Assembly (NCBI RefSeq): GCF_028728205.1
Contig: NZ_JAQYUU010000003.1
Location: 124,001 to 188,000, forward strand
Length of the DNA: 64,000 bases
From: Clostridium sp. 'White wine YQ'
Lineage (GTDB): Bacteria; Bacillota; Clostridia; Clostridiales; Clostridiaceae
Reading direction: 5' to 3'
Made by a program: the position numbers and the translations under genes. This document shows positions 35,736-44,700 of this stretch, piece by piece; the first letter of the stretch is position 1; every line of letters starts with the position of its first letter. A model generated the notes under the pieces. The model was not told where the DNA came from and searched no databases. It saw nothing but the letters and a program-made list of their open reading frames with translations.

Positions 35736-36971
35736 ATGTCTAAATTTAAATCATATAATGAACAAAACACTGAGCAAATCATGGATAGAAAGGCTTTAGT
35801 CTTTGGTCTTATGTCAGTTTTTCTTTGTGGAATAGGGTTTAGTATTATAAACCCTGTGGTACCATTCTTAGTACAACCTTATATAAGCAATCCTGCAGAT
35901 CAAGCTATTGTCGTTACATTACTAATGTCTGTTTATGCAGTTTGTGTATTTTTTTCAGCTCCTGGGCTTGGAGCCTTAAGCGATAGATACGGCCGTCGTC
36001 CAGTGCTCTTAGTATGTCTTTTAGGTTCAGCAATCGGGTACTTAGTTTTTGGTATAGGCGGAGCTCTATGGGTGCTATTTGCTGGTCGCATAATAGATGG
36101 TGTAACAGGTGGAACCATTAGTACAATATTTGCATACTTTGCAGACATCACCCCTAGAGAACAGCGAACTAAATACTTTGGGTGGGTGAGTGCGGTTGTA
36201 GGTGTTGGTGCTGTTATGGGCCCTACCCTAGGTGGATTACTTGCCAAGTTTGGTTATTCTGTACCTATGTACTTTGGAGCAATAATAACTTTACTTAATG
36301 TTATTTATGGATTGTTTTTTATGCCTGAGAGCCTTGACAAGAATAATAGACTTGAAAACATTGACCTTGTAAGACTAAATCCATTCTCACAACTTTTAGG
36401 CGTACTTTCTATAAAAAGCTTAAAAAGGCTACTTATCTCAGCATTTTTACTTTGGATACCTAGTGGATCTTTACAGGCTATTTTCACACAGTTTACAATA
36501 GATACTTTCAATTGGAAACCTGTGCTAATTGGTCTTGTATTTTCAATAATGGGTGTGCAAGACATCATTTCACAAGGCTTAATAATGCCAAAACTTTTGA
36601 AAAAACTGAGTGATGTACAAATTGCAGTTCTTGGCATGATTTCGGAAGTTATAGGCTACGGACTTATTGCCTCATCGGCTTTGTTCTCCTTCTATCCTCT
36701 TCTTATAGCTGGAATGTTTATATTTGGATTTGGTGACTCCATCTACGGACCTTCATTCAACGGCATGGTGTCCAAGTCTGTGGATTCCAGTGAACAGGGA
36801 AGAGTTCAAGGAGGAAGTCAATCTATCCAATCTCTAGCAAGAATACTCGGTCCTGTCATTGGTGGTCAAATCTATGTATCCCTTGGACATACTGCACCCG
36901 CTTTTATGGGCATGCTCCTTATAGCTGTAGCAATACCAATCTTATATAAAGTGACTCATGTAAATATTTAA
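35736..36971 (+). CDS. MFS drug-efflux transporter, TetA-like
   Basis: 411-residue permease with about twelve membrane segments. The motif-A loop between helices 2 and 3 is GALSDRYGRRPVLL (about 77-90), and helix 5 has the antiporter motif VGVGAVMGPTLGG (about 150-162). Both mark the drug:H+ antiporter branch that includes TetA and multidrug pumps. The substrate is not predictable. GAGAGGAG precedes the ATG. Control by the neighbouring MarR protein is supported by the two operators at 35657-35710. GC content in this pair looks slightly higher than around it, so acquisition by transfer is possible but not shown. Confidence 0.88.
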   Translation: MSKFKSYNEQNTEQIMDRKALVFGLMSVFLCGIGFSIINPVVPFLVQPYISNPADQAIVVTLLMSVYAVCVFFSAPGLGALSDRYGRRPVLLVCLLGSAIGYLVFGIGGALWVLFAGRIIDGVTGGTISTIFAYFADITPREQRTKYFGWVSAVVGVGAVMGPTLGGLLAKFGYSVPMYFGAIITLLNVIYGLFFMPESLDKNNRLENIDLVRLNPFSQLLGVLSIKSLKRLLISAFLLWIPSGSLQAIFTQFTIDTFNWKPVLIGLVFSIMGVQDIISQGLIMPKLLKKLSDVQIAVLGMISEVIGYGLIASSALFSFYPLLIAGMFIFGFGDSIYGPSFNGMVSKSVDSSEQGRVQGGSQSIQSLARILGPVIGGQIYVSLGHTAPAFMGMLLIAVAIPILYKVTHVNI

Positions 36972-36994
36972 AATTATCTATTTTAACATATAAT

Positions 36995-37036
36995 AATAGG
37001 GTTTCAGAACTTATGGACAAGTTCTGAAACCCTATT
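36995..37036 (+). terminator. Terminator after the MFS efflux gene
   Basis: An 18-base-pair stem from AATAGGGTTTCAGAACTT and its complement with a six-base loop lies in a convergent gap. The T-tract is short. Confidence 0.78.
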
Positions 37037-37118
37037 TATCTATACCACACTTCTTTATATACTATATTGAAAATCATTAAAACCATATAACTGTTAAAGA
37101 AAAGTGTTGATAGGATAT

Positions 37119-37868
37119 TTAGCTATTACCAAGAAAACTCTTAGTACGTTCATTTTTAGGATTATTAAATATCTCTTCTACAGTTCCCTCTTCAATAATA
37201 TCTCCATTTTCCATAAAAAGAACTCTATCTGAAACTCTCTTTGCAAATCCCATATCATGTGTAATTATTAATACTCCCATTCCAGTTTTAGCTAATCCTT
37301 CAATCGCTGTTGCTATTCCTTCAGTTAACTCCGGATCTAAAGCTGAAGTAGGTTCATCAAAACACATTATTTTAGGGTTTAATGCACAAGCTCTTGCTAT
37401 AGCCACCCTTTGCTTTTGTCCACCTGAAAGTTCAAATGGATAAGAATCTTCCTTATCTTCTAATCCCACTTGTTTAAGCAAGTCTCTAGCTTTTCCCTTT
37501 GCTTCTTCCTTTGGAACTTTATACACATTCACAGGTGCTTCTATTATATTCTCTATAACAGACATATGAGGAAATAAATTAAAGTTTTGAAATACTAATC
37601 CTAAGCTTCTTCTAACATTTTTCATTTCTTCCCCAGATGAATATACTATTTTTCTATCTTCACTCTTAAATAAGAAGCTTCCATCTACTTCTATACTTCC
37701 TCCATCAGCTTTTTCAAGCCCATTTATACATCTTAAAACTGTAGTTTTTCCTGCACCAGATTGCCCTAATAGTGCAACAATCTCTCCTTGCTTAACTTCG
37801 AAACTTACATTATTAAGAACCTTTTTTCCCTTGAAGGATTTATTTAATTCTTTTACTATTAAACTCAT
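37119..37868 (-). CDS. Polar amino-acid ABC transporter ATP-binding protein
   Basis: 249-residue ATPase of the PAAT family (GlnQ/ArtM-like). Walker A GQSGAGKTT begins near residue 34, followed by FQNFNLFPHMSVIENI, the signature LSGGQKQRVAIARA, Walker B CFDEPTSALDPEL and H-loop THDMGFAKRVSDRV. The FNLFPHMSV stretch and the 240-250 residue length are diagnostic for amino-acid importers. It is the last gene of a permease-ATPase pair whose solute-binding protein is encoded just upstream. The transported amino acid is not certain. Confidence 0.92.
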   Translation of the reverse strand: MSLIVKELNKSFKGKKVLNNVSFEVKQGEIVALLGQSGAGKTTVLRCINGLEKADGGSIEVDGSFLFKSEDRKIVYSSGEEMKNVRRSLGLVFQNFNLFPHMSVIENIIEAPVNVYKVPKEEAKGKARDLLKQVGLEDKEDSYPFELSGGQKQRVAIARACALNPKIMCFDEPTSALDPELTEGIATAIEGLAKTGMGVLIITHDMGFAKRVSDRVLFMENGDIIEEGTVEEIFNNPKNERTKSFLGNS

Positions 37869-37879
37869 AACTTATCCTC

Positions 37880-38521
37880 CTATGAATAATAAGAATATTT
37901 CTTCTCTAAGCTTTGGAAAACCTTAGTAAGAATTGCTGTTAGCAATAAATAAAATACTGCTACTACAACTAAAGGTATCAGCGAAGCGTCCCTATTAGAT
38001 GCTATTTTAGCAAATCTCAATAATTCATCCAAGCCTACAACATATACTAATGCTGTATCCTTAACTAAAGTAATTACTTCATTTGAAACTGGAGGTAATA
38101 CTCTTTTAATCATCTGAGGTAGTACTATTCTAAAGAATGTTTGTGAATTCGACATGCCTAAAACTTCTGAAGCCTCATATTGCCCTTTATCAATCGACTC
38201 TATTCCTGCTCTAAATATTTCTCCAAAATAAGCTCCATAATTTAAAACAAAGGCTAATATTGCTGCTGGGAATCTATCTAAAGTTACACCTATAATTGGT
38301 AGTCCAAAGAATATAAATATTATTTGCAAAAGTAGAGGAGTACCTCTCATAATCCATATATATCCTTGAGCTAGGGTATTTATTATTTTTATTTTCGATA
38401 ATCTCCCAAGTGCAACTATTACTCCCAATGGTAATGAAAGAGCCAAAGTCACTGCAAATATTTTTAATGTTTCTAAAAGCCCTTCCATTAATGAAGGTAA
38501 TAAGCTTGTCACATAATTCAT
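37880..38521 (-). CDS. Polar amino-acid ABC transporter permease
   Basis: 213-residue inner-membrane protein with about five membrane segments. The PAAT signature is visible in AVTLALSLPLGVIVALGR, MRGTPLLLQIIFIFFGLP and the EAA loop EASEVLGMSNSQTFFRIVLPQMIKRVLPP (about 130-158), which contacts the ATPase. One gene suggests a homodimeric permease. It is 11 bases before the ATPase gene and 33 bases after the solute-binding lipoprotein gene, so all three form one operon driven from the promoter at 39397-39425. Confidence 0.93.
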   Translation of the reverse strand: MNYVTSLLPSLMEGLLETLKIFAVTLALSLPLGVIVALGRLSKIKIINTLAQGYIWIMRGTPLLLQIIFIFFGLPIIGVTLDRFPAAILAFVLNYGAYFGEIFRAGIESIDKGQYEASEVLGMSNSQTFFRIVLPQMIKRVLPPVSNEVITLVKDTALVYVVGLDELLRFAKIASNRDASLIPLVVVAVFYLLLTAILTKVFQSLEKKYSYYS

Positions 38522-38554
38522 GTTAAATTCACTCCTGTATTACTTATTTAAGGA

Positions 38555-39358
38555 TTATTTCACTATATCCTTACCAAACCATTTTTCTGAAATCTTCTTT
38601 GAAGTTCCATCAGCTTTTAATTCATCTATAGCCTTTTGTACTGCTGATAAGAATTCTTTATCATCTTTTCTAAAGCCAATACCATACTCTTCAGTTCCAA
38701 AGTTTTCGTCTAAAACTTTATATTTAGATTCCCCTCTTTGATTTGTATAATATCTTATTAATATTTCATCTCCAACAACTGCATCTACTCTTCCAGCTTC
38801 TAAATCCATTAATGCATCATTATTAGATTCAAAAGTTACAAGTTTTCCACCCTTAAATGTTTTAACTAAATCAGCTTCCTTCTCAACTGCATCAACTGCA
38901 CTTGACCCATTTTGAGCTGCTACATTTTTGCCGCTTAAGTCTGCTTTAGTTTTGATAGGTGAATTTGCAAGTGTTATAATAACTTGCTTATTTTCTAAAT
39001 ATGGTTTAGAAAAAGCAACCTTTTCTTTTCTTTCATCTGTTATAGAATATCCATTCCATATCACATCAATTTTTCCGCCATTAAGTTCACTTTCTTTCAT
39101 TGACCAATCTATAGGTTGAAATTTAACTTTTACTCCTAGTTTTTCCCCAACTGCGTTAGCTAAATCAACGTCGAACCCATTTATGTCCCCGTTATCATCT
39201 TTAAATCCCATTGGTACAAATGTATCGTCTAATCCTACTACCATTTGACCCTTATCTTTTATTTTTGCTAAATCAGTCTTATCTGACTTCTTTCCACAAG
39301 CTATAAATGTTGTAGCTAACATAGCTAAACTTAATACCACTGCAATTTTCTTTTTCAT
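38555..39358 (-). CDS. Amino-acid-binding lipoprotein of ABC transporter
   Basis: 267 residues with an N-terminal signal peptide (MKKKIAVVLSLAMLATTFIAC), where the final Cys is the lipidated residue. It is therefore anchored outside the membrane. The rest is the SBP_bac_3 fold: VVGLDDTFVPMGFKDDNGDINGFDVDLANAVGEKLG, the central DVIWNGYSITDERKEKVAFSKPY, and the end KISEKWFG. The WNGYSITDER motif resembles cystine/polar amino-acid binders, but the ligand is not proven. The start at 39356-39358 follows GGGGG by eight bases; the open frame begins eight codons earlier without a site. Confidence 0.93.
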   Translation of the reverse strand: MKKKIAVVLSLAMLATTFIACGKKSDKTDLAKIKDKGQMVVGLDDTFVPMGFKDDNGDINGFDVDLANAVGEKLGVKVKFQPIDWSMKESELNGGKIDVIWNGYSITDERKEKVAFSKPYLENKQVIITLANSPIKTKADLSGKNVAAQNGSSAVDAVEKEADLVKTFKGGKLVTFESNNDALMDLEAGRVDAVVGDEILIRYYTNQRGESKYKVLDENFGTEEYGIGFRKDDKEFLSAVQKAIDELKADGTSKKISEKWFGKDIVK

Positions 39359-39396
39359 ATATTTGTCCCCCTTAAATATCACTTTATTACTTTATC

Positions 39397-39425
39397 ATTC
39401 TAAAGCATTAAAGGGGACATGTCAA
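39397..39425 (-). promoter_or_regulatory. Promoter of the amino-acid importer operon
   Basis: On the minus strand TTGACA (39420-39425) and TAGAAT (39397-39402) are separated by 17 bases, about 40 bases ahead of the lipoprotein start. Confidence 0.75.
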
Positions 39426-39491
39426 TATATTTTTGTAATATAATATTAATTAATATAAACTATTTTATATAACATTTTTAGGAGGTGCCTT

Positions 39492-40367
39492 ATGGAAATT
39501 AAGATTTTAACTTTAGACTATTTAGATGCTTTTATAAATTTAGATTATACAACCTTCAATAGAGATGTCCCTAGATCAAAGGAAATGGGTTTATCAATGC
39601 TTAGAGATTGTAAAGATGGAGCTTTCATGGCCCTAGAGAACAACAACCTATTAGGATTTGTTTTTTGTAGAGTTTTAGGTGACACAGGATATATTGGGCC
39701 ACTAGGAGTTGCTAATAATCTATATGGAAAAGGAATTGGTTCAAAACTTCTAGATAAAGCTATGGAATATCTTAAAAATAAAAATTGTAAATTAATTGGG
39801 CTTGAGGCTCTCGCTGACAATCCTTCTGCATTATCTCTGTATATAAAAAAAGGTTTTACTCTAACTCTTCCTACATTAGTACTAAGAACCCCTGATACTT
39901 TATCCAAATCAGGATTAACTGTAAACTCTCTGAAAAATAATTCTTCAGATTTTAATGAAGTAATTAGTAAAATCTCTGCTCTAACCCAAAAAGAAAGCTA
40001 TGATTTTACTTGTGAAATTCAAAATTCTTTAAATAATGGGGGATATCTATACTACTACCAAGATGGAGATAAGGTATTAGGGTTTATAACTTATAACAAA
40101 AATCAACTAGGAGATATGTGGGGATTAGTTGATAATTGTGATAATAAGAATGAAATTTTTATTTCTCTCATAAATAGTTTAATGGGTATACTCCCACCTA
40201 ATGGAGTAACTTTTAGAGTTAATAGCAAATATAAAGATTTTATTACCTTTTTAGTAAACAACCGATTTGAACTAGTGCGTGGAAATATACGCTTTGTACT
40301 AAAAGATTATGAAGGCTATAGCAATGAAAGTAGTAATAGATTCCTACTTAGAGGATGGATAGTATAA
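39492..40367 (+). CDS. Tandem GNAT-family acetyltransferase
   Basis: 291 residues. The N-terminal domain is a clear GNAT: GYIGPLGVANNLYGKGIGSKLLDKAMEYLK (about 72-102) holds the acetyl-CoA pyrophosphate loop, and NPSALSLYIKKGF is the usual motif B end. The C-terminal ~150 residues look like a second, degenerate GNAT unit (GDKVLGFITYNKNQLGDMWGLV) without a clear cofactor loop. The substrate is unknown. A full AGGAGGTG site lies ahead of the ATG. It diverges from the amino-acid importer operon and is followed by a terminator. Confidence 0.82.
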   Translation: MEIKILTLDYLDAFINLDYTTFNRDVPRSKEMGLSMLRDCKDGAFMALENNNLLGFVFCRVLGDTGYIGPLGVANNLYGKGIGSKLLDKAMEYLKNKNCKLIGLEALADNPSALSLYIKKGFTLTLPTLVLRTPDTLSKSGLTVNSLKNNSSDFNEVISKISALTQKESYDFTCEIQNSLNNGGYLYYYQDGDKVLGFITYNKNQLGDMWGLVDNCDNKNEIFISLINSLMGILPPNGVTFRVNSKYKDFITFLVNNRFELVRGNIRFVLKDYEGYSNESSNRFLLRGWIV

Positions 40368-40378
40368 AATGTAAAAAT

Positions 40379-40412
40379 GATAGAAATCACTCTTTGATTT
40401 CTATCACTTTTT
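40379..40412 (+). terminator. Terminator after the GNAT gene
   Basis: An 11-base-pair stem GATAGAAATCA/TGATTTCTATC is followed by ACTTTTTT. Confidence 0.85.
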
Positions 40413-40418
40413 TGAATC

Positions 40419-41312
40419 TTATTTGCTTATATATGAAATAATTACTCCTAAAAGTAAAATTAATCCGAAATATTCTATTGCAAAAACGACTCGTTCATAA
40501 GGTTCTAAGTCATAATATAAATTATTACTATTCTTCCTTCTATTAACCAATTGAATTATGCCTAATAATAAAATCAATAGCATAATAGGATTGAAACTTA
40601 TGAATATAGCAATTATCGCTATAGGAATTCCTAAAAACCACAAAAATGGTGATATTGCAGATGCAACCCTTCCTCCATCCAATGGATATATAGGTATAAG
40701 ATTAAACAAGTTAATAAAGCAACCTGCATAGCTTAACGCTAATAAAAAATCATCTCTAATAACTAAATAAAGCCCTAGGCATATAAAAGCTATTAAGCTT
40801 CCAAAAAGAGGTCCTGCAATAGCTATTTTTGCTTCTTCTTCAACATTTTTAGGTTGCTCTTTTAATCTTATAAAAGCTCCTACGAATGGAATGAAAAGCG
40901 GAAGAGACACATCAACACCTAATCTTTTTGCCATTATAAAATGTCCCATTTCATGAAAAAATAATAACAAAACAAAACCTATTCCAAATGCAATACCATA
41001 AACTCTTCCATAAATAATAAACATGAAAAGCATTGATAATAGGGTTGCTGTAAAATTTCCAAGCTTAAAAACTAACATTAATATTTTAAACTTTGAAAGA
41101 ATTAATAGTAACAAGCCTTTTGCTTTAACTAATATAGCTAATATTATACCTACAATCCCTAACTTTCCTTTATTACTTTTTGATTTGTTTATTAAATCTT
41201 TACTTTTATCCCCTGTATCTTTCAACAAATCAGTTTTATGATATTTATTTATCTCTATAGCATCATTGCTGTTTTCCGTTGTTTCTATTGGTCTTTCATT
41301 TAATTTATACAT
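40419..41312 (-). CDS. M50-family membrane metalloprotease (site-2-protease-like)
   Basis: 297 residues. A soluble, polar N-terminus of about 50 residues precedes six or so membrane segments. The zinc motif FFHEMGHFIMAKRLGV (HExxH, about 119-134) and the downstream NLIPIYPLDGGR (about 206-217), which gives the third ligand Asp, identify an intramembrane zinc protease. Relatives cleave membrane-bound signalling proteins. There is no PDZ or CBS domain, and the substrate is unknown. The short upstream loop with NVEEEAKIAIAGPLFG is typical. GGGGG-type site before the ATG; single gene. Confidence 0.85.
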   Translation of the reverse strand: MYKLNERPIETTENSNDAIEINKYHKTDLLKDTGDKSKDLINKSKSNKGKLGIVGIILAILVKAKGLLLLILSKFKILMLVFKLGNFTATLLSMLFMFIIYGRVYGIAFGIGFVLLLFFHEMGHFIMAKRLGVDVSLPLFIPFVGAFIRLKEQPKNVEEEAKIAIAGPLFGSLIAFICLGLYLVIRDDFLLALSYAGCFINLFNLIPIYPLDGGRVASAISPFLWFLGIPIAIIAIFISFNPIMLLILLLGIIQLVNRRKNSNNLYYDLEPYERVVFAIEYFGLILLLGVIISYISK

Positions 41313-41401
41313 AACTCCCCCTTAAGTGAGACTTCTGGAAAATATATGTTAATTATAATATACCTAATAAAAATAATAAAGTTCAGTTATATTTGCTTAA
41401 T

Positions 41402-41701
41402 TTAAACAAATGAATTAATTGCTGCAACAACTGCTACTGATGCCGCAATTATTACAATAATGTTTGCCCTTAAATATGTGAGAATAACCGCAGTTACTCC
41501 TCCTGCAAGTCCAACTATTGGATACTTCCCTACAGATAAAATTCCCGGGAAAATCATTACTCCCAAAGCCGCATAGGGTACTGCACTAAGAAACTTATTA
41601 ACTCTTTTAGAAAATTTAAAATTGCTAGTTATAAATAATGGAGTAATTCTTGAAAGCTGACTTATCGCTCCCATAATAAGTATTACTAATAAATATCTCA
41701 T
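41402..41701 (-). CDS. azlD: Branched-chain amino-acid exporter small subunit, AzlD-like
   Basis: 99-residue membrane protein with three or four hydrophobic segments. AzlD pairs with AzlC to export branched-chain amino acids or analogues such as 4-azaleucine. The family pattern QLSRITPLFI near the N-terminus and FLSAVPYAALGVMIFPGIL is visible. Its ATG overlaps the azlC stop by four bases (ATGA), the classic translational coupling of this pair. It is the last gene of the operon. The export substrate is inferred from family. Confidence 0.9.
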   Translation of the reverse strand: MRYLLVILIMGAISQLSRITPLFITSNFKFSKRVNKFLSAVPYAALGVMIFPGILSVGKYPIVGLAGGVTAVILTYLRANIIVIIAASVAVVAAINSFV

Positions 41702-42387
41702 ACCTCTTCATCTCCTATTAACCATATTCCTAATGATGCACCTAATATTATTGAAATAATAATTGCCCATCCTTTATTAATATACTGACTCATCAACCAA
41801 TTTAAAGTCATGCTTGTTATTGTTATAAAGCCAATCTTTGATTTCTTTGATAAGGCTGGAATAAGAAGTGATATAAATAGTGCATAGAGTCCAATTTCCA
41901 TACTTTTGCTTAGCCAAGTAGGGATTATTGATGCCGATATACACCCTATTAAAGTCCCTAAAAACCATGAGCTATAAGCTGTAAACATAAGTGCTGCCAT
42001 ATATTCTTGAGACTTATCTTTTTTCATAGATATGACTGCAAAGCTCTCATCTGTAATACCTAATGATAAGCCAAGTCTCCAAGGAAATGTTAACTTTTTA
42101 TATCTATTATGAAAGGTTAACTCCATTACAATATGTCTTAATGTTAACATACCAGTCGCTATTATTATCTCCATTGCTCCTACCCCTGAAGCAAACATTG
42201 ATACTGCCATGAATTGTCCTGCCCCTGTATACATCCAAGCACTCATAGCTAAGATGTCATAGGTAGGTAATGCTGCTTGCTTTGCTAATGCCCCAAAAGT
42301 TATTGCTATAGGAATATACCCCAATGCTATTGGTACCCCCGCTTTTATTCCTTGATTAAAATGATCCCATTTTTTGTTTTGCCCCAT
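41698..42387 (-). CDS. azlC: Branched-chain amino-acid exporter large subunit, AzlC-like
   Basis: 229 residues with about six to eight membrane segments. The characteristic GIKAGVPIALGYIPIAITFGALAKQAAL at the N-terminus, SAWMYTGAGQFMAVSMFASG, and LTLRHIVMELTFHNRYKKL are AzlC signatures. LGLSLGITDESFAV is the conserved loop. AAAGGAG precedes the ATG at 42385-42387 by five bases; the frame itself extends to a TTG at 42402, which is less likely. Together with azlD it should export branched-chain amino acids. No Lrp-type regulator (azlB) is adjacent. Confidence 0.92.
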   Translation of the reverse strand: MGQNKKWDHFNQGIKAGVPIALGYIPIAITFGALAKQAALPTYDILAMSAWMYTGAGQFMAVSMFASGVGAMEIIIATGMLTLRHIVMELTFHNRYKKLTFPWRLGLSLGITDESFAVISMKKDKSQEYMAALMFTAYSSWFLGTLIGCISASIIPTWLSKSMEIGLYALFISLLIPALSKKSKIGFITITSMTLNWLMSQYINKGWAIIISIILGASLGIWLIGDEEV

Positions 42388-42467
42388 TTTTTCTCCTTTC
42401 AAGTTTTTGCTTACTGCTTAATTATGTTTATAAAGATTATACTACTTATGTTATTTCTTCCTCAAAC

Positions 42468-42497
42468 AAAAATAAGAGCATTTAAGCTCTTATTTTT
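42468..42497 (-). terminator. Terminator after the APC permease gene
   Basis: A stem AAAAATAAGAGC/GCTCTTATTTTT with a six-base loop overlaps the last codon of the permease gene, with A/T runs on both sides. Confidence 0.8.
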
Positions 42498-43821
42498 ATG
42501 ATTTCTTCTTCAAATATATATACACCGGAATCCCTATTAAAGTTATAACTATTCCAAAAATTGCATTCTTTGTATCAGTGAATAATGTATTTATTAATAT
42601 ATATATTCCCCCTACTATTCCTATAATCGGAATTATTGGGTAAAGAGGTACTTTATATGGTCTTTCTAAATCTTTATGTTTAGTTCTTAAGATAAATATT
42701 CCTGCTACTGCCATTACAAAGAATATCCAAACCACAAACACTGCTAAATTAGTTAATGTATTAAAAGATCCGCTTAATACATAAAGTATGGCAAGTACTA
42801 CCTCTAAAATAAAGGTGTTTAATGGTGTTTCAAACTTATCATGAACCTTACCTATTGTTTTAGAAAAAGGTAATAGATTGTCCTTTGCCATAGCAAAAGG
42901 AATTCTAACACCTGTTAATAAATATCCATTTAGGGCACCAAATATCGAAATCATTATACCTATTGCTATAAGTGCAGCTCCCGAATTTCCAAACAAGACT
43001 ACTGCTGCATCAGAAGCAACTTTATCAGATGCCATAATTTTTGATAAAGGTAGTATATTTAATATCGCAATATTAATAGTAATATACACAACTATTGTAA
43101 CAAGTAATCCTAAGATAATTGATCTAGGTAAATCTCTCTTAGGATTTTTAAGCTCTCCAGCCATGTTTCCTACTCCAACCCATCCGTCATAAGCCCAAAG
43201 TGTTCCTAACATAGCAGCTCCAAAACCTGTAGCTGCAACTGTACCTGAACTTGCTGCAGGGGCTCCAAAACTATGAGCTCCTCCATTAATCAATCCAAAA
43301 ATTATAATTACTAATATAGGTATAAGCTTGGCTATTGTAGAAACTGCTTGCACTTTACTTCCTAATTTTGTTGATAAGATATTTACAAAGAAGATAAATA
43401 ATATGATGACTATTGCTAATATTTTTTGCTCAGTTCCTGTCATTGGGATAAAATACGTTGCTTGAGTTACAAAAACTATTGATAATGCTGCCACTATACT
43501 AGGCGTGTATACAAGAGTTTGCACCCATCCATATAAAAAAGCCCATTTCTCTCCATATAATTCTTTTAGGTAAACAAATACACCACCTGTCTTAGGAATA
43601 GCTGCTGCAATTTCTGCTATTGTAAGTGCGGATGCTATTGTAATAATCCCCCCTACTACCCATGCTAATATTCCTAGAAAAGGAGTTTTAGCATGGCTAA
43701 ACACTATTGAGGCTTTAAAAAAAATACCTGATCCTATAACTACACCTATTACCATTGTTATAGCTTCAAATAACCCAATTTGCTTTTTCAGGTTTTTTTC
43801 AACATTGTTTTCAGTTTGCAT
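42496..43821 (-). CDS. APC-family amino-acid permease
   Basis: 441 residues with twelve predicted membrane segments. The N-terminal signature FEAITMVIGVVIGSGIFFKAS (about 18-38) forms the substrate-binding unwound helix 1 of the amino acid-polyamine-organocation family. Helix 3 and loop sequences (AEIAAAIPKTGGVFVYLKELYG) match the LAT/SteT-like exchangers. It imports or exchanges a neutral amino acid, not further resolvable. It is monocistronic: a promoter at 43894-43922 drives it and a terminator at 42468-42497 ends it. GGAGAG precedes the ATG. Confidence 0.9.
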   Translation of the reverse strand: MQTENNVEKNLKKQIGLFEAITMVIGVVIGSGIFFKASIVFSHAKTPFLGILAWVVGGIITIASALTIAEIAAAIPKTGGVFVYLKELYGEKWAFLYGWVQTLVYTPSIVAALSIVFVTQATYFIPMTGTEQKILAIVIILFIFFVNILSTKLGSKVQAVSTIAKLIPILVIIIFGLINGGAHSFGAPAASSGTVAATGFGAAMLGTLWAYDGWVGVGNMAGELKNPKRDLPRSIILGLLVTIVVYITINIAILNILPLSKIMASDKVASDAAVVLFGNSGAALIAIGIMISIFGALNGYLLTGVRIPFAMAKDNLLPFSKTIGKVHDKFETPLNTFILEVVLAILYVLSGSFNTLTNLAVFVVWIFFVMAVAGIFILRTKHKDLERPYKVPLYPIIPIIGIVGGIYILINTLFTDTKNAIFGIVITLIGIPVYIYLKKKS

Positions 43822-43893
43822 AAACTTAAGCTCTCCTTTGCTGTAAAGAATTTATTCTGATATTTTTCGCCTATATACTTGCATAATAAGTTT

Positions 43894-43922
43894 ATTGTAT
43901 TAGCCGGGTTATTATCTGTCAA
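43894..43922 (-). promoter_or_regulatory. Promoter of the APC permease gene
   Basis: On the minus strand TTGACA (43917-43922) and TACAAT (43894-43899) are spaced by 17 bases. Confidence 0.72.
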
Positions 43923-43945
43923 CTGGAATTATGCTTATATAGTGC

Positions 43946-43976
43946 AAATAGCAGGAACTATTTGTTCCTGCTATTT
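43946..43976 (-). terminator. Hairpin at the end of the DUF6483-like gene
   Basis: A 13-base-pair stem AAATAGCAGGAAC/GTTCCTGCTATTT overlaps the stop codon region. The T-tract is short, so termination efficiency is uncertain. Confidence 0.6.
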
Positions 43977-44336
43977 ATCAAACATTTTTCTTACTATATT
44001 TAATCCCTCTAAAATCTCTTCTTTAGAAAAATTATATTTAATGAGTTTTTCCTCATCCCATTTGCTAATCTCATCATAAAAGGATAGTGCTGTTTCTATG
44101 TTCCTAGAAGATCTACGTGACTCTAAAGCTTCAAATATAATATTTTCAGCCTCATTAATATTCCCTTCACTTACGTATTTATTAACCATTATTTCAAGAA
44201 GTTGATCTTCTCCAATTATAATATCATTACTATTTTCATCAATACTACTTTCTATAGCATCTCTCCCTTTAACTATAGCCTTTATTACCTGCATAGCTGC
44301 TTTTATCATTTTCATGATATAGTCATTTTCATACAT
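43971..44336 (-). CDS. Small helical protein, DUF6483-like
   Basis: 121 residues, soluble and apparently all-helical, with two helical hairpins (MKMIKAAMQVIKAIVKG near the N-terminus; INEAENIIFEALESRRSSRNIETALSFYDEIS in the middle) and a charged end. It matches my memory of the DUF6483 family seen in Firmicutes, whose function is unknown. The repeat-like middle resembles half a tetratricopeptide array. There is no signal peptide or cysteine. GGAG lies ahead of the ATG. The hairpin at 43946-43976 follows directly, so it is probably transcribed alone. Confidence 0.65.
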   Translation of the reverse strand: MYENDYIMKMIKAAMQVIKAIVKGRDAIESSIDENSNDIIIGEDQLLEIMVNKYVSEGNINEAENIIFEALESRRSSRNIETALSFYDEISKWDEEKLIKYNFSKEEILEGLNIVRKMFDK

Positions 44337-44437
44337 CTATAAATCCACTCCTTGTTGAGCCATATATCTTTTAATATTTTCTATACCTTATTGTACATTA
44401 ACTAAATTAGTATGTAAAATTTTGTATTATGTAATAC

Positions 44438-44475
44438 AAAAAGATGATCTTATATTAAATATAAAAATCATCTTT
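44438..44475 (-). terminator. Terminator after the precursor-peptide array
   Basis: A stem AAAGATGAT/ATCATCTTT (44440-44448 with 44467-44475) with an AT-rich loop is followed by TTTTT on the minus strand, 37 bases after the last precursor gene. Confidence 0.78.
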
Positions 44476-44511
44476 ATCAGTACAAATACTTAATCTTGTA
44501 TTTTTCTTATA

Positions 44512-44685
44512 CTAAAACCAAACTACTAATACGTTTGAGCCTTCTTCTCCGTCAATTGAATCTCCAGTAATATTCATACCTTCTATTTTCTCTACAATCT
44601 CTGGTGATGTAATTACTACTTTCCCATCAATTATATCTATATCTTCTAATGCTATCTTTATTTCTTTTTTGTTTTCATTACTCAT
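44512..44685 (-). CDS. Probable RiPP precursor peptide, copy 5 (most downstream)
   Basis: A 57-residue acidic peptide: MSNENKKEIK leader start, then IALEDIDIIDGKVVITSPEI, VEKIEGMNIT, GDSIDGEEGS and the end NVLVVWF. The N-terminal ~35 residues look like a leader, and the C-terminal part a core with a hydrophobic aromatic end. It has no Cys, so lanthionine or sactionine chemistry is excluded. Possible modification sites are the Val/Leu side chains, Trp 56, Phe 57, Asn, Ser and Thr. AAGGGGG lies eight bases before the ATG. The neighbouring radical SAM, M16 peptidase and exporter genes are the reason for the RiPP call. The family is not recognised. It is the copy next to the terminator. Confidence 0.8.
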   Translation of the reverse strand: MSNENKKEIKIALEDIDIIDGKVVITSPEIVEKIEGMNITGDSIDGEEGSNVLVVWF

Positions 44686-44700
44686 TTTTATTTCCCCCTT